Shown piece by piece: positions 44,318 through 53,786 of a stretch of 64,000 bases of DNA (position 1 is the first letter of the stretch; every line of letters begins with the position of its first letter). Location of the stretch: contig OU862916.1 of assembly GCA_917880885.1 (NCBI GenBank), positions 51,062,831 through 51,126,830 on the forward strand, read 5' to 3'. A model generated the notes under the pieces. That model was not told the origin of the DNA. It saw only the letters and a list, made by a program, of their open reading frames with translations, and did no database searches. A program made the position numbers and the translations under genes. Source of the DNA: Limnephilus marmoratus. Its lineage: Eukaryota > Arthropoda > Insecta > Trichoptera > Limnephilidae.

Positions 44318-44346
44318 AGGCATTATCAAACTGTTTGATAATGCCT
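44318..44346 (+). repeat. Perfect 14-bp hairpin with 1-base loop
   Basis: AGGCATTATCAAAC (44318-44331), one T, then GTTTGATAATGCCT (44333-44346). The context CTGA-hairpin-TTAAACTG resembles a hammerhead helix II framed by a damaged CUGANGA and GAAAC, so it may be a relic of the ribozyme repeats. Confidence 0.75.
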
Positions 44347-44660
44347 TAAACTGTAAGCTGGAGGAACGACAGTTGAGATGGTATAGGCACAAAAGACAGA
44401 GACTACTAAACCACACAGTGAAGCAGGCAATGTTTAGGTAGCTTCATCGACAGTCATCCAGAGGAAGACCAAAGAACACCTGGATGATTCAATGCTCCAA
44501 AATATTACAGAGAAGCTCCCTGGATCAAAGCGATTCCCAGAACCGAAGAAGTTATATCCTGAGAACAAGAAGAACCGACCCCACAGCCTACCTAGGTAAT
44601 GAGTTGAGACAGTGCAAGGAAGAAGAAGAAGACAGATTTATACAAACTATTTTGAAGTGC
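44346..44660 (+). pseudogene. LINE ORF2 C-terminal fragment
   Basis: Reads CKLEERQLRWYRHKRQRLLN, then after a stop SSRGRPKNTWMIQCSKILQ and RRTDPTAYLGNELRQC-KEEEED. This is the order of the LINE C-terminus (E-R-Q-L-R-W-Y-x-H, R-G-R-P-x-x-T-W, D-P-x-x-L-G). One stop and probable small indels. No RT domain present. Confidence 0.6.
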
Positions 44661-45668
44661 TTCCATTTAAAACTGACGAGATGGTTTTTAGAACTTGCAT
44701 TTAAGCTAATGTAGAAATTTCAGTGAAAACTGTTGAAATTTGACAATTTGAAACAAAATACTGATTATCTGAAAACAACAGATTTGAACTCGTTGCAATG
44801 TAGGATTGGGTCATCGGTATGTTTTTATTGTTTTTTTTTCTTTAATTGCAAGGAAGCATTTCGTATATATAGGTTTTAACAATTCAACAATATAATATTT
44901 TCCGTACAATTATCTCGATAAACATCTTAAAAAAGAGCAATAAGTTCGAATATTAAATTTCTGTCGAAAATTATATGTAATAATGTCCTTATAGGAATAA
45001 ACATAATTTTTGAACGCTGTAATAATTTTCACTTGAAGCATAACACTTTTTTTAAAAGTATGTATTTTTGTTCGATGGACTGTACTTCTTAATAATATCT
45101 AGGTAGGCGCTGACCCGTGATGCTAATATTCACAAAAGAGGAAAATATTATCTTCTAAGAAATTGAGGGAAATTGGCTTACAATTCGAAGCGTGAATCGG
45201 AGATATTTCGCATTATGACATGATCATTTATTTATTTTACATAAAAGATTCGACCATTAGATGTGTAAGAATGTAAAAAAAATACGTATTATTCCGTTTT
45301 TTTAGTAGCCGAGTGCTTTTCGCGAATATTTGGTTTGTAATGCTTTTATATCGTTAATTGATTTGTCCTAATGTTTTAAGAGCAATCTCTGCAGTGGAAT
45401 ATAATTTACAAAATAGCTAAGAATTAAAATTATTAACACTAATACATTATTTATAAAAAGTTCGTTGTTCTCCAATTCATTCCGATAGGTCAAAAAGTAA
45501 CCGAGGAAGATAATCATTAGATCAAATAAGTTTTCAGCGGAGAAATCTACCTAGAGACCTCACTTTCATACTTCATCAAAAGATGGCGGTAGAAATGAAT
45601 ATGAGAAATTTTCACGACGTGTTACATTTCAATACTATTTATTTTGTGATGCTCCGTTGTAACATTTA
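44661..45668. other. AT-rich intergenic DNA
   Basis: Nothing recognised. Confidence 0.5.
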
Positions 45669-45670
45669 TA

Positions 45671-46624
45671 CAGGTTGTCCCAAAAGAAAGTTGATATTTA
45701 GTGGATCGATTTAAAAAAAAGTAAGGGTTCTATCGAAATTTTTTTTATTAAATACTAAAATACACAATTTGGGAATTTATTTCTGAAAAATAATATCGTC
45801 CAAATGTAAACCCTCACGTTCGCGGCATTCATTTAACCGAAGAGTAAAATTTCTAATGACGGCTCGCCAGGTAGGCTTCGTGATGGCTGCCATTTCGTGA
45901 TGGATATTTTATTTAAATTGCATCAGGGAAGTCGGATTTTTAGCGTACACTTTAGATTTGAGATAACTCCACAGGAAAAAATTCATAGGGGTTAGGTCAG
46001 GACCACGAGGAAGTCAATTTATGTCACCTCTCCTGGAGATCAATTTGCCAGGGAAATTTCACGAACTCATGGCAGAGACGTATTGGACGTATGTAATGTT
46101 GCTCCGTCTTGCTGGAACCATGTTCTTTGGTTATAACCACTAAGTGTGTATAGGTGCAGCATTAGGTCTTTGTGCAAAATGCTGTGTAACAAAGATCTAT
46201 GCACATTTAAAGCACTTGCGCGCTTCCGAATCGAAAAGTTTGAGTCGTCACGAAAAGACTGATAAACACTCTCTACGTTTTCTAACGTTCTCGATAACCT
46301 TGGTCGCCCGGATTTTGGTTTTGCCAGCGTTGTACCGATCTCTTCCAACTTTTTGACCCATTTTCGAATGAGAGGAATGCTTGGCGCATCATTGAATTTA
46401 CGAAAACCTCAAATATTGTAGAATCTTCTACGCGCTACAGTCGCCGAATCACCATTTTTGCAAAACTCACGTACGCACAACGCGCGGTCGCTCCCGAGAA
46501 ATGCTTCATAGCGACTAAATTCCCAAGAGCCAGACTACTGATTGACATACCCCCCGCGCCCCTCGGAAAAGTTGCGTTCACACAGAAAGCAAAACAAATA
46601 ATAACTTTCTTTTGGGACACCTTG
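45671..46624 (-). mobile_element. IS630/mariner-superfamily element, internally deleted
   Basis: Terminal inverted repeats CAGGTTGTCCCAAAAGAAAG (from 45671) and, inward from 46624, CAAGGTGTCCCAAAAGAAAG. TA lies on each side (45669-45670 and 46625-46626), the expected target duplication. On the minus strand a broken transposase can be followed. It has a helix-turn-helix part (LIRKWVKKLEEIGTTLAKPK, SIRKRASALNVHRSLLHSIL), then a jump to the late catalytic block TWFQQDGATLHTS and a decayed C-terminus with KPTWRAVIRNFTLRLNECR. The part that would hold the first catalytic Asp is deleted and there are frameshifts. Non-autonomous and dead as an enzyme source. Confidence 0.9.
46067..46348 (-). pseudogene. 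Transposase remnant (IS630/mariner)
   Basis: A 93-codon open frame within the element. It contains the second half of the DNA-binding domain and, fused after an internal deletion, WFQQDGATLHTS, which holds the second catalytic aspartate (QQDGA). Full-length members have roughly 330-350 residues, so this frame is about a quarter. Confidence 0.8.
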
Positions 46625-46876
46625 TATATGAAGAAATTAGGTAACAAAAACGATGATATTCATAGTTATATTCGGAAAAAAATAACTAACATATATGAAT
46701 AAGGAAGATAAAGATACGATTAGTACTAGTAATTTAATTAGTGTTTAAAAAATAATACAAAATACCTTCTACATATCCATAAGTCAGAACATGAAAAGCA
46801 ATAAAAAAATATGAAGATAAGAAGAATACGGTTCAGTTCGTACAAGCAAGAAATAATTATAATAAACACATTAAAA

Positions 46877-47068
46877 TAACTTTGTTTCAATTCCACTTTA
46901 TTATTTCTTAATCCAACCGGTTTCGGTTCATCCTGAACCTTCCTTAGGGGTGAATAAAAATATACATATATATGTATTTTAATATATTTTTATTCACCCG
47001 AGGAAGGTTCAGGATGAACCGAAACCGGTTGGATGAAGAAATAATAAAATGGAACTGAAACAACGTTA
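46877..47068. repeat. Palindromic repeat (family G) carrying two back-to-back hammerhead-like motifs
   Basis: The element is an almost perfect inverted repeat from TAACTTTGTTTCAATTCCA to its complement at 47068, with an AT-rich centre. Each arm, read outward, gives a core, an extra A, helix II GGUUCA-GGA-UGAACC (6 bp), GAA, the self-complementary ACCGGU, U and GGAU. The core is CCGAGGA in the right arm (plus) and CUAAGGA in the left arm (minus). Each has one change from CUGAGGA, at a different position, which implies an intact CUGANGA ancestor. As they stand both are predicted inactive. Confidence 0.75.
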
Positions 47069-47868
47069 TTTTATTGTTTTTTTATTTTATTTTTTTTTTT
47101 ATTGTAATATAAAAAAATATGAGTTACATAATATACACATATATTTTACAAAATATTAAATTAGAGGTCGTTTCTGGTCATGTATACCTTATCAGAAAAG
47201 AGGGGCCCTTGTGCCTGATAAGGGAGCCACGATTCTTACTTGAGTTGTAAGTTATAATCTGTTTTGTATAAAATATTTACTTTTTATTGTAAGTTTTTTT
47301 TGAAAAATTGTTTTATTTTATTTATTTGTTCTGATTGGTTGATGATGCAGCGCAATTCAGAAGGGAGGTTATTATAGTTTTTTATGGCTTGGAAAATATA
47401 ATGATTTTGCATTTGAGTTGTTTTAAAATTAGGTGTTATAAATTGGTTTCCGTTTCTCATTAGTTTGTAAAATTCTTGATATTCTGTGTTATTTTTTTCT
47501 TTACACATTTTTATAATGGAAGCTTGTTTGAAAATTTCATCAACATTTGGTACTGGAAACAATTTAAAAAGTGATTCAGTTGAGAAGGTAGATTTTTTTT
47601 TTAATATTACTTTAATGATAATTCTTTGCGTGACTTTTACTGAGTTTAGGTTTTTTTTGTAAGATCCTCCCCAACCTATAATTCCGTAGATGAGTAAAGA
47701 ATGAACAATGTGTTTCTTATAATTATGTATTCCCACAAAGTGTTTGCTAATGTAAGAAATAATTGATAAATTAAGTCGATTAATAACCAACCCATGTGGA
47801 AAATTCAAAAAACGAATTATTTTACACTCAGCCCGCATCTGTTCCATCATCACGCTAGTCCTCAACAA
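47069..47868 (-). mobile_element. 5'-truncated LINE with ORF2 C-terminus and 3' UTR
   Basis: Minus-strand frame 47284-47868 (194 codons). From about codon 30 on it reads as LINE ORF2 past the RT domain: NYKKHIVHSLLIYGIIGWGG, then VTQRIIIKVILKKKSTFS and AIKNYNNLPSELRCI, ending KQFFKKNLQ. The first ~30 codons are likely flanking DNA, placing the truncation near 47780. The 3' untranslated region has a perfect 9-bp hairpin (CCTTATCAG 47187-47195 / CTGATAAGG 47215-47223) and an A-run tail at about 47069-47103 that abuts palindrome G. Resembles the element at 20134 in style but is a different family. Confidence 0.8.
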
Positions 47869-48182
47869 TACAGATATTTTTTATGGTTCCTACGTTTCAA
47901 AACCCCTCAAAATCCCACAGGAGCTATAAAAACACCTTTTAACTGCCATTTTTGGCAACGACTACTCAGTAGTGATGGGCAAAGTAAAAATACCCGTTTT
48001 CGAAACATTTTAATATTTTAAGTTTCGATTAATTGTTGGGACACGATAACGATTTGATAGTGACAACAACAAGAACGCGTTTTTTGCGACCTACTGACGT
48101 GACATTGTGATTATTTTTATCACAGCGAGTAAAATCCACATATATATTATCATGAATAGCTTATTTTGAATATTCAAACATA
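47869..48182. other. Intergenic DNA
   Basis: Nothing recognised between the LINE and the mariner element. Confidence 0.5.
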
Positions 48183-48363
48183 CGAGGGTAGGCTGAAAAG
48201 TAATGCACACATGCTGGTACAGCGCGAACAAAATGACCTTTAGAAGCGCGCTAGGTGGCATATGGAAGTGATATTCTGCCTCTACACCTACGCGCAAGCT
48301 TGAGGTCGTTGATTTCATCCAGCGTATTTGAGAAGCGGAAGTACGGAAACGTGTTTTAGTGTT

Positions 48364-48669
48364 ATGTCAACGCAAGGTAAACAGCGTGTAGTTATCGAAT
48401 TTTTAACTGCTGAAAAAGGGACTCCGTCTAAGATTCATCGTCGTTTAAAGGATGTTTATGATGATGATGCTATTTATAGGTCTACTGTAAATCGATGTGT
48501 AATAAAATTGTATGGTTGTGAGCCTGGAAAAGTCATAATTGTAGATGAAACATGCAGCGTCGGTCCGATCATTGATACAGACGATAAACAATCCAAACTC
48601 GTCGACGATTTTATTAAAAATGACCGGCGAATCACGATCGAATTTTGGAATATCCAAGGAACGTGTTAG
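48364..48669 (+). pseudogene. Mariner transposase N-terminal remnant
   Basis: About 101 codons from the ATG. It covers the DNA-binding region with STVNRCVIKLYGCEPG in place of the usual helix, then jumps to VGPIIDTDDKQSKLVDDFIK. The frame ends in an unrelated tail (NIQGTC). No catalytic residues are retained. Confidence 0.8.
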
Positions 48670-48824
48670 CTTCATTGCTAAATAATTAGGATACCGTAAA
48701 ATCTGTGGACGATGGGTACCCGGTACCACGCCGTTTCACATACGAGAACAAACAGCGTCGATTTGAGCCTCTGTAAAACCTGAAGTTTGAACTGATTCCA
48801 CACCTTTCTCACTCCCCTGATCTT

Positions 48825-49025
48825 TTGCCTTGCGATTTTTATTTTTTTCCTTTACTCAAGAGACACCTCAAGGGTAATTATTACACCTCGGTTGATGAGG
48901 TGAAGGCAGCTGTCAAGTCCTGGATTCGAGAAATGTCGGAAGTATTTTTCAGTTACATAATGAAAAAACTTGTTACACGTTGGGAGAAATGCGTTAGCCT
49001 TAACGGTGACTATGTTGAAAAATAA
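48825..49025 (+). pseudogene. Mariner transposase C-terminal remnant
   Basis: Reads CDFYFFPLLKRHLKG (with the third-catalytic-residue region PCDF), a linker and WEKCVSLNGDYVEK, the standard mariner C-terminus. It would follow the missing catalytic core. Confidence 0.8.
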
Positions 49026-49142
49026 ATACATGATTTTGAAGCTTAAGAATTGTACTTTAATACACTTTTTGCCCGTTATTGCTATTTGTATTTGTTCGTG
49101 TTTTACAAGCACGTGTGCATTACTTTTCAGCCAACCCTAGTA

Positions 49143-50400
49143 GCTTGAGATTTTTTAGGTACAGCTTTAGATGTAATAGCTTAGTACAATACTAATTACG
49201 TCAAATTTCACAACAGTGCGTTACATAAAATACGCATTTTCGATAAATCTGTCGGATGATTTTAAAACATATCCGGGTATGATTAATTTACTAATTCATT
49301 CAAATAAATTTAAAAAGATTGTTTACAAGTAAATTAAATGATTCAGCAAGTTTAATTATTGTTACAATGGGTTTCAAATATCTATGGTTCCAATCGATCA
49401 TTTCGAAAATAATAGATCTCGATTTTGCACTTCGCTAATACCTCACAGCGTTGTGTGGAGAGAAAGGGGATTTAAAGGGAGTGAGGGGTTGAATCTGAAA
49501 ACATTGTTAACGAGATACATGAGCAATTATTCCAAAATCCTTCTTTATCCATTCTATTGTAATTTGAAGAAAACAAGAAGTTTGATTCCTGGAATTATTG
49601 TATTTGGAATTTGTAGATTATTTATTTAAACTGAAGACGTATTAGCATATCAGGGTTATAGGTTAAAAAAACAAAAGCAGAAAATCTGTTCTCTTGTCCA
49701 GTTTAAAATCCTCGATGACGAAATCAGATTATTTGTGACTATTCAACTTTTTTTCTTACAAAATTATTCACAAAATAAATAAAAACTATTTTTACGCTAA
49801 AATCGATATTTTTTAGACTCCGCTTTGCCACGCATTTTTTTATGCCTATTACCTACATTCGTAGTGATATAAGGCATACTAAGAATATACAAATTTTTGG
49901 CTTATGACTTCCTCTTAAGGAACATACTTAACTTACTTTAACAAGTGATTCCAAACATTATATTTGGAGTAAAAAATGTATAATTATTAACCCTGTGTAT
50001 TTATTGCAATTGGATTGATTATAATTATTTTGCTGAAAAAAACACTTTGTTTTAGTGACGTCTTTGTTTCACTTAATAATAAGTGGTTCTTTTTGATCTC
50101 GATAATAAATTAATATTCTTAATATCACAAAGCAGTTGTTTGGCGGTCTCTATGTGCTTTCAGGGATACTAAAATGTATTATGCCATTTCAACTGCGTAC
50201 AGACCACCACTGATGTCGATTACGATTACGAATACGATTGTGAATTATTCAAATGTTAATGAGGCATGAAAAAATGCAACTGAAAAAATGATTGTAATTT
50301 TGAAGTATGGTGGATTTTACGCTTTTTTAAAAAAAATATGGTTTAAATTATAACATTGTTACTGTAATAAACATAAAACTGTGGCAAAAACAAAATAGGG
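49143..50400. other. AT-rich intergenic DNA with repeat C copy 2
   Basis: At 49915-49985 the block ACATACTTAACTTACTTTAA and ATTTGGAGTAAAAAATGTA repeats the sequence at 40138-40205. Nothing else recognised. Confidence 0.55.
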
Positions 50401-50594
50401 GAACACTTTCATTTCAAGAATTTTCAAGAATTTCCACGCCAATTTTCATTTACTTTAATCTTTATTGATATATGTAATGATAGATACTGCTACCCGGCTC
50501 AAAACAGATATTGTCTACTGATTCGGGTAGCGCACATACTGTAAATAACTATTGATGTTAATAAACGCCCGAATTACCGGCAACTTAAAAAAAA
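50400..50594 (+). mobile_element. Probable LINE 3' tail with hairpin
   Basis: Perfect 8-bp stem GCTACCCG (50489-50496) / CGGGTAGC (50524-50531), then TTAATAAACGCCC and an A-run to about 50594. Same layout as 13690-14113. No ORF2 remnant readable. Confidence 0.45.
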
Positions 50595-51370
50595 TTAAAA
50601 GAGTTATATAATAGAGAGTAAAATAAATATAATCTTAAGTACCAGGATGTTGTAACGTTAAAAATTATAATACGGCATGAAATAAAGTTTCAGCATTTTG
50701 ATTGGTGATGTTATGGTTGTTATTGACACGAATGTATCGGAACCGGTAAATTTAAGTAACAAATGTACGTGGAAAGTAAACTCTTCAATATAAAATGTCT
50801 AGAAAGTGTTACATAGTTAATGCCCAAGAAATACAAAAAATTGACTTTTAATGATTCGTAAGTGGCACTCAACCATTAACCAATATAATATAGGTATCCT
50901 AAACTAAAATAATCGTGATGATTCCGGCTAGCAAAGATATATTGTACCGAATTTCTAAGTAAGTTTTTATACGAAAGTACCAAAAATATTGTATGTTTTT
51001 CACCACGCAAACATCAACCTAAAATCTACACATATAAAATACGCGCATCTTTAGAATGTACAACGTTTCCTCAATTTGCTAGGCAAACTTTGGGCAGATC
51101 AGTGGGCGGACCTTGCGAGGCCATAAATATGGGAGCCTTCGATAATAGTGGTTTTCAAAAAACGCTTTGTCGCGACGGGAATTCGCGTCACCTTATATCG
51201 TTATCCAAATAAAATTACGCCGGCGAAATCCCATTACTGGGCGCAAACATCGCGGGGAGGTCGCTGTGTTGGGTATACCCTGAAAAATTGTCTTATATAC
51301 AGGACACATACTAATATCATGTGTATTATATATATTTATATACACATGTAGAACAATTTTTTCGGTTTAC
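50595..51370. other. Intergenic DNA
   Basis: Nothing recognised. The 67-codon frame at 51148 lacks any domain. Confidence 0.45.
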
Positions 51371-51403
51371 CCGCGTAACGTAGTCCTTAAAAGGACTTTT
51401 TAA

Positions 51404-51442
51404 CTACTGATGTTTCGGACCGATCTCACTGTCCATCTTCAG
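51404..51442 (-). ncRNA. Hammerhead ribozyme-like motif (family I)
   Basis: Minus strand: CUGAAGA, one extra U, helix II GGAC-AGUGAGAUCG-GUCC, GAAAC, loop AUCA, GUA. The core boxes are intact (CUGANGA and GAAA) and helix III can form AC/GU with a four-base loop, leaving A at the cleavage position. Helix I pairing (GGCCU before, GUUAAAAAG after) is poor, so activity is doubtful. It faces the motif at 51771 in the opposite orientation. Confidence 0.5.
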
Positions 51443-51770
51443 AGGCCTTATATCCTGAGTTTTTGTGTCAAACTGATCGCTTTCGCGTGTCTGTTCGGTC
51501 CAGAAGCTAAGAATGTATATATCATATTTATTTTTACAGGCATGATTTACGAAATTCTTACTTGTGATATGCAAATTTAAAATCCCTAAATAATAATGCT
51601 AGTATTTTGAATAACCAAATTAATTTATCTTTCAGTCCCATTCTAAATATTTTTCCAATTAACCGCTCTGCTCTTTCCGGAAATCCCGCAATTACCCCCA
51701 CCCCTTTGCTCACCTCCCACTCTAACACCTAAAATTTGTATATCTGTCAACATTCTATATCATAGTTTAG

Positions 51771-51826
51771 TTATAATATTCTCCTGACGAAGGAAGGGTG
51801 CTTCTGAAACCGGTAGAGCGTTATAA
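51771..51826 (+). ncRNA. Hammerhead ribozyme-like motif, best preserved copy
   Basis: Reading 5' to 3': outer helix I UUAUAA (51771-51776), internal loop UAUU, inner helix I CUC (51781-51783), core CUGACGA (51784-51790) and one extra A. Helix II is GGAAG-GGUG-CUUCU (51792-51805; 4 Watson-Crick pairs plus G-U). Then come GAA (51806-51808), self-complementary helix III ACCGGU (51809-51814) and A at the cleavage position (51815). The helix I return is GAG (51816-51818), CG and UUAUAA (51821-51826). Both parts of helix I pair perfectly and every core residue is conserved. The predicted cut is between 51815 and 51816. Minimal hammerheads of this sort are described for Penelope-like elements and are thought to act as dimers through helix III. 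The extra A before helix II is unusual against the textbook core. Confidence 0.72.
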
Positions 51827-51873
51827 AATAAAAGTGGTCTTAAACAAATTTATGTCTTTTTTATAGTAAAAAA

Positions 51874-52170
51874 AACATTAGCTCTATATAAGAAGCCCCG
51901 AGGAAAATAAGGTATACCTCGTCTTTGGGGATGCTGTGTGGAGTCTTTTTTGGAAAGGAAGAAGAAGAAGTTCTGGGAAGGAAAAGGTTTAAGGGGTGGG
52001 TAGGAATCTGGGGGTCAATGAATCCAGGAGTGATGGACATATGAATCTATTCCTTCCAATGCGGTGCAAGGCGATGTTCCGAGAGAGTCCTGCTAGACAG
52101 CACAAAAGGTCTCCCTTCACAAGTCTCTCCGGATCTGGCCTGCCACGCAGTTGGTGGACAAATGCACGCG
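51874..52170 (-). mobile_element. Repeat B copy 9, truncated
   Basis: From AACATTAGCTCTATATAAG through GGGGATGCTGTGTGGAG, AGGGGTGGGTAGGAATCTGG and TCTGGCCTGCCACGCAG. It stops at about 52170, where LINE sequence begins; the head of the family is missing. Confidence 0.78.
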
Positions 52171-52265
52171 AATTTATATAATTACCTCCCAGACGACATT
52201 AAAAATGAAAAACGTGTTTGTAGATTTAAAAAATAATTATTCATTTTTATTCACAATCAGTAAAA
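52171..52265 (+). pseudogene. Extreme 3' end of a LINE ORF2
   Basis: Plus strand reads NLYNYLPDDIKNEKRVCRFK then K and a stop, matching the N-x-L-P-x-x-I-K ... F-K-x-x-L end of LINE ORF2. About 25 codons only. It joins repeat B directly, so one inserted into the other. Confidence 0.55.
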
Positions 52266-52333
52266 TTATGAAAAAAGAAGAAGTTAATACTATTGCATTA
52301 TAATGCAATTTAATGTACATAACATGTATGTAG

Positions 52334-52628
52334 CAGTGGTGATCCGTGAGTTAGAGTTATTGAGTTAGAGTGCTAAGATTGAAAAATACGGCATTACTGA
52401 TGTTATTGTAGCTGAAAATATTTTTTTTTTAACATTTCAACTCGTTGTATGAAGATCTTTCAGTATGTGGATGCAGCGTATCCCTTGACTGAAATAATCC
52501 TGAAGATCTTCGTTCAAAAAATTGAAATAAAAATAAAAAAAAATCATTTTCAAGAACAACAACGTCAAAAACATCATATTTTTCAAACTTAGCGCTCTAG
52601 CTCACTGAAAACTCACGAACTGCCACTA
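52334..52628. mobile_element. hAT-type MITE (295 bp)
   Basis: Inverted ends CAGTGGTGATCCGTGAGTT (from 52334) and, inward from 52628, TAGTGGCAGTTCGTGAGTT. Similarity continues for about 45 bp (both reach GAG(T/C)GCTAAG). Flanks are GTATGTAG (52326-52333) and GTATGTAA (52629-52636), an 8-bp target duplication with one change, as for hAT. No coding capacity. Confidence 0.85.
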
Positions 52629-52747
52629 GTATGTAATTGAATATATTTCTAGTTAAATGGGTGAAAACGTAATTTTCTTTTTTCCAGAATAAAAACTTAA
52701 TAAAAAAAAGTTACGAATAAAATATGTAGTCGTAATGGTAGGGGACA

Positions 52748-52800
52748 GTGGGGTAATGGCGAACAGCGGGTAACTCCGGACAGCCGGGAACTCCGAACGA
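52748..52800. repeat. Short ~20-bp tandem motif
   Basis: CAGTGGGGTAATGGCGAA, CAGCGGGTAACTCCGGA and CAGCCGGGAACTCCGAA follow one another, three units of 17-19 bp with drift. Confidence 0.65.
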
Positions 52801-53384
52801 TCGAGTTCTAGAAGGTTCCTGTACCTGCACAGTGTGCACACCCTTAAAAACCGGGCTTCAAAAACCTCTTTGATCGTCAGCAGAGAGTTGCATTTCGTAG
52901 AGGGAAGTTGCGTATGTTGTGACGTTGCATCGTTGCGTCGTCAAATGTATCGTTTTCATATTTTCATTAAAATTAATGAAATATTTGCAATGTTCTTAAA
53001 TGTTGGTATTTTTGAACTTATTATAGTATAGCAAGGTTATTTTTACAAACGTAACTATGATCTTCCTCTGTATATACATTCGGTGTGAACGAAGTGATGT
53101 TCTGTCTTGAATTTATTATTGGGATAGTTTGGACTTGTATGGCAGAAAACTTGAATGTTCGAAATTATCTCGTATGTTTCGGGTAATTCCTAACAGCAAG
53201 AATAGTATTGTTTTAAATTTTCTGGAAATTGGTTTTTGTCATCTCAAGAGGAAGATACCAAAAATTGGATTATACCAAAAAAATATTTTCATGTACACGA
53301 TTTTCCCACTCTCCCATAACGATGTTTTTTTTTTATAATGAAATTACTTCAGTTGATTGGTGAAGTATTTTTTTTATTACCCCA

Positions 53385-53697
53385 CAAGATTCCTAACTTC
53401 TCTCTGCTGACCGGAACTGGTGGGACTATGGCATCCCCAAGCGATAAATTTTGTGAGGCTGGAAGATGTGGAAGGTGGGGAAGTACTTGGCTATTAAGCT
53501 AGTCACCAAATACGGTTAAAGTTATTTGCAACGTTTCCTTCCTGAGTAAAGTTCTTTCACAAGGTCCATGATGAGAGTTACTACAATTCTGAAACATTGC
53601 GCAAGTAGTACCATTTAGCATATTTAGTAAATTAAATTAAAACTCACGAACTCCGGATTTGTAATCGAGGGCCTTACCATTCGACCACGGAGGCGTC
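53385..53697 (-). mobile_element. tRNA-derived SINE, diverged
   Basis: Minus strand starts GACGCCTCCGTGGTCGAATG (box A region) and has ATTACAAAT in anticodon-loop position; box B is lost. It continues through a shortened body to TAACCGTATTTGGTGAC, CTTCCAGCCTCAC, GGGGATGCCATAG. The AAATAAATTTTATTTG block is deleted. Confidence 0.75.
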
Positions 53698-53786
53698 AAA
53701 ATTAGAAAAGCTTCCTTTTATTAGTAAAACTTCTTTACGCACGCTCGACTAGGGGGGTAAGCTGGTGAATGCGTTACGAAAAGTGT

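Larger units (their letters stand above)
48183..49140 (+). mobile_element. Mariner-family element, internally deleted
   Basis: Inverted repeats CGAGGGTAGGCTGAAAAGTA (from 48183) and, inward from 49140, CTAGGGTTGGCTGAAAAGTA. TA flanks both ends (48181-48182 and 49141-49142). An N-terminal piece starts at ATG 48364: MSTQGKQRVVIEFLTAEKGT and further to DKQSKLVDDFIKNDRRITIE. A C-terminal piece reads FYFFPLLKRHLKGNYYTSVD, VTRWEKCVSLNGDYVEK (stop at 49025). Most of the catalytic D,D34D domain between them is missing and the frame is broken. At 958 bp it is about 300 bp shorter than usual mariners. Confidence 0.92.
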
